64,000 nucleotides of DNA, taken from NCBI RefSeq assembly GCF_014191545.1, contig NZ_AP023361.1, positions 896,501 to 960,500 on the forward strand. The letters run 5' to 3'. Positions 9,225 to 17,035 of the stretch are shown here, one piece after another. The position numbers were made by a program, and so were the translations under genes. The notes under the pieces are model-generated. The model searched no databases, was not told the DNA's origin, and saw only the letters and a list, made by a program, of their open reading frames with translations. Source of the DNA: Terrihabitans soli. GTDB taxonomy: Bacteria > Pseudomonadota > Alphaproteobacteria > Rhizobiales > Methylopilaceae. The first letter of the stretch is position 1. The number at the start of each line of letters is the position of its first letter.

Positions 9225-10046
9225 ATGAGCGATGCGAAAGGCTTGATGGCGGGCAAACGGGGGTTGATCCTCGGCGTCGCCAATAATCGCTCTATCGCCT
9301 GGGGCATCGCCAAGGCCGCCGCCAATCACGGCGCGGAACTCGCGCTGACCTGGCAGGGCGATGCCTTGAAAAAGCGTGTCGAGCCGCTGGCAGCTGAGCT
9401 CGGCGCGATGCTGGCCGGCGAATGCGACGTCACCAACACCGCAAGCCTCGATGCCGTCTTCGCCAAGATCGAGAAGGAATGGGGGCGTCTCGATTTCGTC
9501 GTCCACGCCGTTGCCTTCTCCGACAAGGACGAACTCGACGGCCGCTATGTCGATACGACCTCGGCGAACTTCGACAAGACGCTCAACATCTCCTGCTATT
9601 CATTTACCGCTGTCGCGCAGCGCGCCGAAAAGCTGATGACCAATGGCGGCTCGCTTCTGACGCTGACCTATTACGGCGCCGAGAAATGGATGCCGCATTA
9701 CAATGTCATGGGCGTTGCGAAAGCCGCGCTCGAAGCCAGCGTCCGCTATCTCGCCGCCGATCTCGGCGAGAAGGCGATCCGCGTCAATGCGCTCTCGGCC
9801 GGTCCGATTAAGACGCTCGCCGCATCGGGCATCGGCGATTTCCGTTACATTCTGAAATGGAACGAGCTGAACTCGCCGCTGCGCCGCACAGTCACGATCG
9901 ATGAAGTCGGCGACAGCGCGCTCTATTTCCTGTCCGACCTGTCGCGCGGCGTCACCGGCGAAGTGCATCACATCGATGCCGGCTACCACATCGTCGGCAT
10001 GAAGCATCCCGACGCGCCCGACATCGCGGTCGCCAAGGAGCCGTAA
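9225..10046 (+). CDS. fabI: Enoyl-ACP reductase (NADH), FabI
   Basis: Catalyses the last reduction of the type II fatty-acid elongation cycle. The 273-residue SDR-fold protein has the FabI-specific GVANNRSIAWGIA motif and the active-site Tyr159 and Lys166 (Y-x6-K, in YNVMGVAK). The flipping-loop region GPIKTLAASGI and a C-terminal HIDAGYHIVGM are also present. The ATG at 9225 (MSDAKGLMAGKRG) is preferred over an upstream in-frame ATG at 9189 because it matches the family N-terminus. It is the likely target of FabI inhibitors in this organism. Confidence 0.95.
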   Translation: MSDAKGLMAGKRGLILGVANNRSIAWGIAKAAANHGAELALTWQGDALKKRVEPLAAELGAMLAGECDVTNTASLDAVFAKIEKEWGRLDFVVHAVAFSDKDELDGRYVDTTSANFDKTLNISCYSFTAVAQRAEKLMTNGGSLLTLTYYGAEKWMPHYNVMGVAKAALEASVRYLAADLGEKAIRVNALSAGPIKTLAASGIGDFRYILKWNELNSPLRRTVTIDEVGDSALYFLSDLSRGVTGEVHHIDAGYHIVGMKHPDAPDIAVAKEP

Positions 10047-10052
10047 CTCTCC

Positions 10053-10640
10053 TTGTCACTCGCGCATCCCCTCTGCATCGTCCGGCACGGCGAAACCGAC
10101 TGGAATGTCGAAGGGCGTCTCCAGGGCCAGCGCGATATTGATCTCAACGGCCGCGGCCGCGATCAGGCGGCCGCCGTCGGTCAGATCCTCAAGAGCGATC
10201 ATCCCGAAATTCTGACATTCGATTTCGTCTCAAGCCCGCTTGCGCGTGCGCAGGACACGATGCGGCTGATGCGTGGCGCGATGGGCCTCGACCCGGACGC
10301 GTTCCGGCTCGACGACCGGCTGAAGGAACTCACTTTCGGCGCCTGGGAAGGCTTCACCTGGCGCGAGATGGTGGAACGCGATCCGCAGGGCAGCGCGGCG
10401 CGCGAGGCCGATAAATGGGCCTATTGCCCGCCGGGCGGTGAAAGCTATGAGATGCTCTCAACACGTATCGCTGTGTGGCTCGCGGATTTGAAGGGCCCGA
10501 CGCTTGCCGTCACGCATGGCGGCGTCGCGCGCGTTCTGCTCGGTCTTATCGTCGGCGTGTCGCAGAAAGAACTGCCGCTGCGCGACATCAAGCAGGGACG
10601 GGCGCTGCTGTTCAGCGGCGCTGACGCACGCTGGGTTTGA
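10053..10640 (+). CDS. Histidine phosphatase (phosphoglycerate-mutase-like) family protein
   Basis: A 195-residue protein with the catalytic RHGE motif in VRHGETDWN, a second conserved Arg in SSPLARAQDT, and the C-terminal VTHGG His. This fits the GpmB/CobC branch of phosphatases; the substrate is unknown. The start is TTG at 10053, six bases after the fabI stop with an AAGGAG upstream, so it is probably translated from the fabI transcript. Its last 29 bases overlap the convergent membrane-protein gene. Confidence 0.85.
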   Translation: MSLAHPLCIVRHGETDWNVEGRLQGQRDIDLNGRGRDQAAAVGQILKSDHPEILTFDFVSSPLARAQDTMRLMRGAMGLDPDAFRLDDRLKELTFGAWEGFTWREMVERDPQGSAAREADKWAYCPPGGESYEMLSTRIAVWLADLKGPTLAVTHGGVARVLLGLIVGVSQKELPLRDIKQGRALLFSGADARWV

Positions 10641-11190
10641 CGGTCTCGAAAAGCTCGGTGAAGAACCGCGTCAGCTTCTTTTTTCCGCCTCTGATCGCCG
10701 GCCCGTAAATCCGGACATTCTTCTTCTTGCCGAACGTCGTCGGCATGGTGTCGAGTTCGACCGAGGCGCTGCGCGTCTTCTTCAGCCCGGCGATCTCCGT
10801 CCAGCGCAGATAGTGCCGCTTTATCTGCAGCACTTCGATTCCTTCACTGCTGATCCGGAGAATGTAGGGGCGCGTTGCGAGGCGCAGAAAGAACAGAGCG
10901 CCGCCAAGACTGGCGAGCGCGACGATGCTCCTCAGCACGAAGCGCAGCGGTGCGTCGCCGAGATTGAGGACGATGATGACGCCTCCGGCGGGACCTGAAC
11001 CGCCATAGTCGATCGCGTCCCCCGGGTTCAGCGCCCAGCCGCCGCTCAGAATGAAAAGCCAGGCCATCAGCGCGCCGATGATGATGAGTTTGACGCGGGC
11101 GGGAGGTATGTCGCGGAAAAGGCCAAGCTCGGCGGCCAGCTTCTCGACGATGGCGCGGCGCTGATCGGAGGAGACGATGGGTCGAGACAT
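10612..11190 (-). CDS. Membrane protein with C-terminal PH-like region, unknown function
   Basis: A 192-residue protein. There is a short cytoplasmic N-terminus, a hydrophobic hairpin at about 33-52 (IIIGALMAWLFILSGGWAL), a second membrane segment at about 85-105, and then a soluble basic tail. The tail looks like a bacterial PH/DUF-type strand pattern (ILRISSEGIEVLQIKRHYLRWTEIAGL is distributed over 110-136). I do not recognise a named family. Its 3' end overlaps the phosphatase gene by 29 bases in convergent orientation. It is the last gene of a minus-strand run with the RNA methyltransferase and aldo/keto reductase. Confidence 0.7.
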   Translation of the reverse strand: MSRPIVSSDQRRAIVEKLAAELGLFRDIPPARVKLIIIGALMAWLFILSGGWALNPGDAIDYGGSGPAGGVIIVLNLGDAPLRFVLRSIVALASLGGALFFLRLATRPYILRISSEGIEVLQIKRHYLRWTEIAGLKKTRSASVELDTMPTTFGKKKNVRIYGPAIRGGKKKLTRFFTELFETVKPSVRQRR

Positions 11191-11229
11191 GGCCCCGAAC
11201 CCTGAGGTTCAAAGCTTAAAATCTCGCTC

Positions 11230-12306
11230 TCAGCGCGTCAGAACCGCGACCGCTTCGACATGCGCCGAATGGCGGAACTGATCGACCGGCGTGACGATGC
11301 CGGGCTTGAAGCCGCCCTCGGTCAGGATTTTCAGATCGCGGGCAAATGTGCCGGGATTGCAGGACACCGCAACGACGCGGTTGACGCGCGAGCGCATGAT
11401 CTCCCAGGCCTGCGCTTCGGCGCCGGCGCGCGGCGGATCGAAGACGACGGCATCCATGGCGTTGAGTTCGCCGGTCGTCACCGGGCGGCGGAACAGATCG
11501 CGGCCCTCGATCGTGATCCTTTTCAATCCGGCGGTGGCCCGCCAGGCGCGGTCGAGAGAGGCCAAAGCGTCACGATTGTTTTCATAGGCTTTGACTTCGG
11601 CAAAGACGGCGATGCGCAAAGTGAACGTGCCCGAACCCGCAAAGAGGTCGCCGACCTGTTTTGCGCCTTCGAGATGTTCGAGCACGAGCCGCACGAGGAC
11701 TTCCTCACCGGCCTGCGTCGCCTGCAGGAAGCCGCCCGGCGGCGGCACGACTTCGGCATGGCCGAAGCGCACCACGGGCGGGCGCATCTCGACCACGGTG
11801 TCGCCGTGGACGGCGAGGCGGGCAAGGCCTGTCTGTCCGGCGATCTCGACAAGCCCGAGCCTCAGCTTTTCCGGAATCTTGCCGGCGCCGCGCAGATCGA
11901 TGTCGAGTCCGGTCTCGGTTGAGGTGACCACCGCATCGATCGGCTTCTTCAGACCGAGAAGATGTTTGGCGAGCAGCCGTACCGGTTCCGCCGCCGCCTG
12001 CACTGCGGGCAGGAGGATCGGGCATTCATGTTCGGCAAGGTCCACAATCCGGTGCGAGCGAGCTTCGGAAAAGCCGACGCGCAGAACGCCGTCTTCGCCG
12101 CGGCGGGCATGGAAGGTGGCCCTGCGGCGGCCAGTGCCATGTGCGTCGATGCACGGCGCGACCTCAGCCTCGACGCCGGCATTGCGCAGAGCGGCCGCAA
12201 CCGACTCGCGTTTGGCGGCGAGCTGTTCGTCGAGCGGAATGGTCTGCAGGGCGCAGCCGCCACACAGTGGCGCTTCCGCCACATCTCCGTCCAGGACATC
12301 GGTCAC
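11230..12306 (-). CDS. RlmD/RumA-type class I RNA methyltransferase lacking the TRAM domain
   Basis: The 358-residue protein has the RumA/TrmA catalytic half: DLFAGSGTFTL (SAM motif), DPPRAGAE and the catalytic VSCNPGTFARDL Cys. It should make m5U in rRNA or tRNA. Family members are usually about 410 residues, with an N-terminal TRAM domain and a C-x5-C-x2-C iron-sulfur site. Here the protein begins at GTG 12306 with an in-frame TAG two codons upstream, so TRAM and the first cluster Cys are absent; only C15 and C18 (LCGGCALQ) remain. Function may be retained, altered or lost. Confidence 0.85.
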   Translation of the reverse strand: MTDVLDGDVAEAPLCGGCALQTIPLDEQLAAKRESVAAALRNAGVEAEVAPCIDAHGTGRRRATFHARRGEDGVLRVGFSEARSHRIVDLAEHECPILLPAVQAAAEPVRLLAKHLLGLKKPIDAVVTSTETGLDIDLRGAGKIPEKLRLGLVEIAGQTGLARLAVHGDTVVEMRPPVVRFGHAEVVPPPGGFLQATQAGEEVLVRLVLEHLEGAKQVGDLFAGSGTFTLRIAVFAEVKAYENNRDALASLDRAWRATAGLKRITIEGRDLFRRPVTTGELNAMDAVVFDPPRAGAEAQAWEIMRSRVNRVVAVSCNPGTFARDLKILTEGGFKPGIVTPVDQFRHSAHVEAVAVLTR

Positions 12307-12348
12307 GGACTAAAACCTCAATCTATTCAGCGCTGTGCGTACACTCTT

Positions 12349-13182
12349 TCACAGCATTTCGAGGCCGCGTTTGCGCGTCGGCGGCGGGAAGGCCTTGTCC
12401 ATCGCGGCCAGATCGGAAGCGTCGAGCACGACATCCGCCGCCGCGCGGTTGGCCTTTACATGGTCCGGGTTCGAGGCTTTGGGAATGGCGATGACGCCGG
12501 GATTGCGCATGGCCCAGGCCAAAGCGATCTGGAACGGGCCCACGCCATGCTTCTTGGCAATGTCGCCGAGCGGGCCCGAGGTTGGAAGGCGGCCCTGTTC
12601 GATCGGGCTATAGGCCATGGCCGGAATCTCGTTTTTCGCCAGGAAGGGCAGGAGATCGAATTCCGGTCCGCGGCGGGTCGGATTGTAGAGGATTTGGTTG
12701 ACGGCACAGGCTTCGCCGCCCTCCACATCGAGCAGCTCTTCCATATCGTCGGTGTCGAGATTGGAAACGCCCCAATGGCGGATGAGGCCGTCGGCCTTGA
12801 GGGCCTCCATGCCGCGCACCGTCTCTTCGAACGGTACGCTGCCGCGCCAATGCAGGAGATAGAGATCGATGACTTCGGTATCCATGCGTTTCAGGCTGCG
12901 TTCGGCCGCGGCGCGCACGCCCTTGAAGCTCGCATTGTGCGGGTAGACCTTCGAGACGAGGAAGACCTTGTCGCGGATGCCCTTCAGAGCCTCCGACAGC
13001 ATCGCCTCGGCACCGCCATCGGCATACATTTCGGCGGTGTCGACGAGAGTCATGCCGAGATCGACCCCGAGACGGATGGCGTCGGCCTCGGCTTTGCGCC
13101 GCTCGGCCCGCTCGCCCATGAACCAGGTTCCCTGGCCGAGCTGCGCTACTTTTTCGCCACCCGGCAGAACGACTTCACGCAT
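12349..13182 (-). CDS. Aldo/keto reductase
   Basis: A 277-residue (alpha/beta)8 NADPH oxidoreductase. It has G-x-GTW near the N-terminus, the catalytic DTAEMYADG Asp/Tyr, VSKVYPHNAS with the catalytic Lys, LYLLHWRG and IRHWGVSN. The C-terminal cofactor-binding stretch AIPKASNPDHVKAN is present. This matches the common AKR subgroup of about 275 residues; the substrate is unknown. It lies 42 bases upstream of the RNA methyltransferase gene on the same strand. Confidence 0.9.
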   Translation of the reverse strand: MREVVLPGGEKVAQLGQGTWFMGERAERRKAEADAIRLGVDLGMTLVDTAEMYADGGAEAMLSEALKGIRDKVFLVSKVYPHNASFKGVRAAAERSLKRMDTEVIDLYLLHWRGSVPFEETVRGMEALKADGLIRHWGVSNLDTDDMEELLDVEGGEACAVNQILYNPTRRGPEFDLLPFLAKNEIPAMAYSPIEQGRLPTSGPLGDIAKKHGVGPFQIALAWAMRNPGVIAIPKASNPDHVKANRAAADVVLDASDLAAMDKAFPPPTRKRGLEML

Positions 13183-13210
13183 GTTCCCGATCTCCGCTTT
13201 TCCGCATCGT

Positions 13211-13231
13211 CCTCTCCCACAAGGGGAGAGG
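13211..13231. repeat. Short palindromic intergenic repeat
   Basis: CCTCTCCC and GGGAGAGG arms flank a five-base centre between two divergent genes. This CCTCTCCC...GGGGAGAGG type of palindrome is familiar from intergenic regions of many alphaproteobacteria. It is in a promoter region rather than after a gene and has no T tract, so it is called a repeat, not a terminator. Confidence 0.5.
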
Positions 13232-13292
13232 TGGGCGCAACCCCGCTCGCGCCTTGCAGCTTGCCGCGCAATGGCGCAAACCCGTCACCGCC

Positions 13293-14033
13293 ATGATGGA
13301 TGAACCCTTTACCCCCGCCGCGGTCTGGTCGCGCCGGCTCGGCATTTTTGCGATCCCAGTGGCGGGGCTGGCCGTTGTCGCGCAGCGCGCCGGCAAGATC
13401 GACTTCAATGCGGCGGTGGCCGCGCTCGGCTCGGGCATGGCGCTCGCCGTCATCGCCATCCTTCTCGGCATCGCCGCCTTCGCCATCATCTGGGTGCACG
13501 GCAATCGCGGTGCGGGTGCTGCGACCGCCGGCATTCTGGCCGGCATTCTCGTCCTGTCGGCGCCTGCCTATTTCCTCGTGCGCGGCTGGGAATTGCCGGC
13601 GCTTGCCGATATCGCGACCGATCCGGCAAATCCGCCGGCCTTTGTCTTTGTCGGCGCCGAGCGTAAGCCCGGCGAAAACCCGCTTGCCTATCCCGGCGAA
13701 AGCGCGGCTGTCGCGCAGATGGCGGCCTATCCGGATATCCAGCCGCTGCGTGTCTCGCAGCCGCCGGACGAAGTGCATGCGCTCGCTTTGCAGCTCGTCG
13801 AATCGCGCGGCTGGCGCGTTCTCGATTCCGGCTACACCTCACGCCGCATCGAGGCGGTGGCGACCTCGCTGATTTTGAAAATGTCGGACGATGTCGTGAT
13901 CACCGTGAACCCGGACGGAACGGGCGCGCGCGTCGATATGCGCTCGGCCTCGCGGCGCGGCGATCGCGATCTCGGCACCAATGCCCAGCGCATTCGCGCC
14001 TATCTCGCCGAACTTGCGGCGCAAGCGCGCTAA
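13293..14033 (+). CDS. DUF1499 domain membrane protein
   Basis: The 246-residue protein has three hydrophobic segments in its first 100 residues, then a soluble DUF1499 domain (about 125-246). That domain shows YPDIQPL, RIEAVATS, DDVVITV, RVDMRSASR and DLGTNAQRIRAYL, the usual signature in alphaproteobacteria. The function of the family is unknown. ATGs at 13293 and 13296 are both possible starts; an upstream TTG frame extension covers the palindromic repeat and is unlikely to be coding. Confidence 0.85.
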   Translation: MMDEPFTPAAVWSRRLGIFAIPVAGLAVVAQRAGKIDFNAAVAALGSGMALAVIAILLGIAAFAIIWVHGNRGAGAATAGILAGILVLSAPAYFLVRGWELPALADIATDPANPPAFVFVGAERKPGENPLAYPGESAAVAQMAAYPDIQPLRVSQPPDEVHALALQLVESRGWRVLDSGYTSRRIEAVATSLILKMSDDVVITVNPDGTGARVDMRSASRRGDRDLGTNAQRIRAYLAELAAQAR

Positions 14034-14036
14034 GTT

Positions 14037-14939
14037 TCAGACCCGCAAATAGACCGCATCGCCCGCGCCGGGCTTGACCGACACCACACCGCGCGCTTTC
14101 AGCTCTTCGAGATGGGCGAGCGCCGAAAGACCTGCCGCGCCGCGCAGGTTCGGCGCAATATCCGGATAGACCGCAATCACGATCTCCTCGACGGTGCGGC
14201 CGCCTGGCGCGAGCGCCGACAGGATCTGTTCCTCGCGCGCTTGGCGATGCGCAAGGAGCGCGGCGACGAAGGCTTTGGCATTCGCGAGTGAAGGCCCGTG
14301 CGCGGGGTAATAGATGTCTTCGTCACGCGCGAGGAGCCGCCGCAACGAAGCTTTGTAATCCTTCATATTGCCGTCGGGCGGCGCAACGACCGTCGTCGAC
14401 CAGGCCATCACATGATCGCCCGGAAAGAGCGAGGTCTCTTCGCTCAGTGCAAAGGCGAGATGATTTACGGTGTGGCCGGGCGTTGCCACCGTCTCGAGTG
14501 TCCAGCCGCGGCCTTGGACGATATCTCCGTCATGGAGAATACGGTCGGGCCGGTAGGATGTATTGACGCTCGCTTCGAGTGGATTTGACGCGGTGCTCTC
14601 ATGCGGTGCGCAGCCGAGGATGGGCGCCCCGGTTACCGCACGCAGCGCCTCGACGCCGTCTGTGTGGTCGCGATGGGTGTGCGTCACGAGAATATGGGTG
14701 ATGGTCTCGCCCGCCGTCGCCGCCAGCAGCGCTGCGATGTGATCGCCGTCGTCCGGCCCAGGATCGAGCACCGCGACCTCGCCGCGGCCGATCAGATGCG
14801 TCACGGTTCCAGTGAAGGTGAAGGGGCCCGAATTGTTGGCGACGACCCGCCGCACCAGAGGCGAGAGCGGGATCGAAAGTCCGTAAGGCCCGGGATGCGA
14901 GCGGTCGAAACGAAGCGTGTCGGGCATTGATCTATTCAT
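14037..14939 (-). CDS. MBL-fold metallo-hydrolase (LACTB2-like)
   Basis: A 300-residue zinc hydrolase with the metal-binding THTHRDHTDG motif, HTVNHLAF, PGDHVMAW and PAHGPSLA. A C-terminal winged-helix region (about 225-300) of LACTB2 type ends the protein, so it could act on RNA or a small thioester/lactone. The open frame reaches upstream to 15125, but the family N-terminus fits the ATG at 14939 (MNRSMPDTL) or the one at 14927. It converges with the DUF1499 gene across three bases. Confidence 0.88.
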   Translation of the reverse strand: MNRSMPDTLRFDRSHPGPYGLSIPLSPLVRRVVANNSGPFTFTGTVTHLIGRGEVAVLDPGPDDGDHIAALLAATAGETITHILVTHTHRDHTDGVEALRAVTGAPILGCAPHESTASNPLEASVNTSYRPDRILHDGDIVQGRGWTLETVATPGHTVNHLAFALSEETSLFPGDHVMAWSTTVVAPPDGNMKDYKASLRRLLARDEDIYYPAHGPSLANAKAFVAALLAHRQAREEQILSALAPGGRTVEEIVIAVYPDIAPNLRGAAGLSALAHLEELKARGVVSVKPGAGDAVYLRV

Positions 14940-15138
14940 CGTGCAAGTACCGCCGGACATCAATCGGTCACGCCTCCAAGCGCCGGGCCGCCGACCGCTC
15001 TCACGGGCGCCAACGATTCTGTCAGAAAAGAAGATTTTTGAATGGAAACAGAAGCTTCTACGAAAAGCTTTGCACGGCCATGGCCGGGAACTGCACTTTG
15101 CGTAAACACCCTGGTCGGAGCTCACATGCAGCTAACAC

Positions 15139-15215
15139 TGGTCGGAGTGATAGGATTTGAACCTACGACCCCCTCGTCCCGAACGAGGTGCGCTACCAGG
15201 CTGCGCTACACTCCG
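15139..15215 (-). tRNA. tRNA-Pro (anticodon CGG)
   Basis: On the minus strand a full cloverleaf is visible: acceptor CGGAGTG/CACTCCG, anticodon stem CCTCG/CGAGG with loop TTCGGGA (anticodon CGG, reads CCG), T loop TTCGAAT, discriminator A and an encoded CCA. The 77-base length is normal. Confidence 0.97.
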
Positions 15216-15510
15216 TCACCAGCGGATGGCCCGTATAAACGCGCAATCCCGTTTGCGCAATTCAATCCTTGGCGCTCGGACCAAATGTCCGCGCGAGCTC
15301 CGAAAACTCTGCAATTCACGGCGCGCGCGGTGGAACAGACGGCCGATGGCCAATCAATGTGGGGTTGTATTCAAATTCCATAATGCAACTGTAGATGATG
15401 CAGAATCGCAACAGATTCAATTCACATTTGCCTCAATTTAGATTCATGTGGGCTGAATTAGGAACATTCTGCTAACAAGGAAGCGGGGACCTTGAGGCAA
15501 GGGGCGGACT
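15216..15510. other. AT-rich promoter region upstream of the secretion operon
   Basis: About 295 bases without a gene. The right half (15360-15480) is clearly more AT-rich than its surroundings, with scattered ATTCA words and an AATTCACAT/ATTCATGTG pair. It should hold the promoter for the tolC-type operon. I could not assign -35/-10 boxes with confidence and see no terminator. Confidence 0.4.
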
Positions 15511-16953
15511 ATGAGATGCGGCACGGCGACTGCGGTCGCTTTCGTTATGGCGTTGAGCATGAGCACAGCGCTGACGAGTCCTACGCACGCGCTGACTCTG
15601 CAGGAGGCACTCCGGGTAACCGTTGAGGCCAATCCTGAAATCGGGCAGGCGGTTGAAAATCGCGAAGCCATTGAATTTGAACTGCGTCAGGCGCGCGGCC
15701 TCTATCTGCCGAGCGTCGATCTGAACTCTTCCGCCGGTGTACGTCTCCTCGACAATGAGGGCCGCCGTCTGGCCGGCACCGACGACGACGAACTCTACCC
15801 GCGCGATGTCGGCGTTACCGTCACGCAGAAGCTGTTCGACGGCGGCGCCCGTTCCGCCGAGAAGAACCGCCAGGCGAGCCGTGTCGATTCGGCTTCCTAC
15901 CGCGTCCTCGAACGGTCCGAGACCATCGGCCTCCAGGTCGTGCGCGAATATCTCGAAGTGGTGCTGCAGGCCGAAATCGTCGCCGAGACCCGCCGCAATC
16001 TCGAATTCCATGAGCGCACGCGCTCGGATGTCGGCGATCTGATTTCCGGCGGCAAGCTCACCGATGCCGACCGCCAGCAGGTGGAAGAGCGTCTGCTCGG
16101 CGCCCGCGCCCGCATGATCGAGGCGACCGAAGAACTCGAAGCCGCGAAAATCCGCTTCTACACTCTGGTCGGCAAGCCACTGACCGGCTGGTCGATGCCC
16201 GGCTCGGTGGCCAATGCCATTCCGAGGACGCTGGATGAGGCGATCGCGATCGGCCGCAAGAACAACCCGCGCATCCATGCGGCTTTGGCCGACATCAATG
16301 TCGCCGAGGCCATGGTTAAGGGTGCGCGTTCCAAATACGCGCCGGAAATCTTCGCCGAGGGCGCTGCCCGCACGGGTACCGATATCGACGGCGATGATGG
16401 CCGGACGGACGACTATTCGGCGCGTATCGTCGCCAAATGGAATCTCTATCGCGGCGGCATCGACAGCGCTGACGAGCAGGAACAGATCCGGCGCGCCAGC
16501 GAGGCCCGCCTCGTGCTCCATCAGAGCCACCGTCAGGTTGAGGAAGCCGTACGCATCTCCTGGGACCGCCGCGCCCGCCAGACGCAGCAGGCGGCGACGT
16601 TGAGCGCCCAGGCGAACGAAAACGCTGGTCTGGTCAGCTCTTACCGTGAGCAGCTCGATGTCGGCCAGCGTTCGCTGCTCGACGTGCTCGATGCCCAGAA
16701 CACGCATTACAATGCGGCGATCCTGGCCCGTACGGCCCGGTTTGCGGCGCGTTTTGCCGAATATCGCCTTCTGGCGGCGACCGGCTCGCTGTTAAGGACA
16801 ATGCAAGTTCGTCCCCCGCAGCAGGCTGAAGCTTACGCGCGGACGGAGTACAACGTGCCTCCGGCGCTGGCTGCCGAGACGTACCGCCGCGTGCCTTCGA
16901 GGCAGAGCGATACGCCGCCGATGGATCTGCTAGCACCGGTAAAGACGCCGTAA
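15511..16953 (+). CDS. TolC-family outer-membrane channel of the type I secretion system
   Basis: The 480-residue protein has a signal peptide ending around residue 28 (PTHA), then two outer-membrane efflux protein repeats rich in long coiled-coil helices and a Pro-rich tail. The repeats are recognisable by LTLQEALRVTVEANPEI near residue 29 and by TLDEAIAIGRKNNPRI in the second half. It forms the trimeric exit duct. It heads an operon of channel, ABC exporter, adaptor and regulator, and its cargo is presumably the giant adhesin downstream. Confidence 0.9.
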   Translation: MRCGTATAVAFVMALSMSTALTSPTHALTLQEALRVTVEANPEIGQAVENREAIEFELRQARGLYLPSVDLNSSAGVRLLDNEGRRLAGTDDDELYPRDVGVTVTQKLFDGGARSAEKNRQASRVDSASYRVLERSETIGLQVVREYLEVVLQAEIVAETRRNLEFHERTRSDVGDLISGGKLTDADRQQVEERLLGARARMIEATEELEAAKIRFYTLVGKPLTGWSMPGSVANAIPRTLDEAIAIGRKNNPRIHAALADINVAEAMVKGARSKYAPEIFAEGAARTGTDIDGDDGRTDDYSARIVAKWNLYRGGIDSADEQEQIRRASEARLVLHQSHRQVEEAVRISWDRRARQTQQAATLSAQANENAGLVSSYREQLDVGQRSLLDVLDAQNTHYNAAILARTARFAARFAEYRLLAATGSLLRTMQVRPPQQAEAYARTEYNVPPALAAETYRRVPSRQSDTPPMDLLAPVKTP

Positions 16954-17035
16954 TTTCAGGCGGGCTGGGCAGACGCTTACGAAGATCGGGCTGTGACGCC
17001 GTCCGTAGGCTTTTGCGCTTAGAAGGGCGCATCGA

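Noticed and set aside
13211-13231. CCTCTCCC/GGGAGAGG palindrome as a terminator
   Set aside because: It lies between two divergent gene starts and has no T tract; it fits a dispersed intergenic repeat better.
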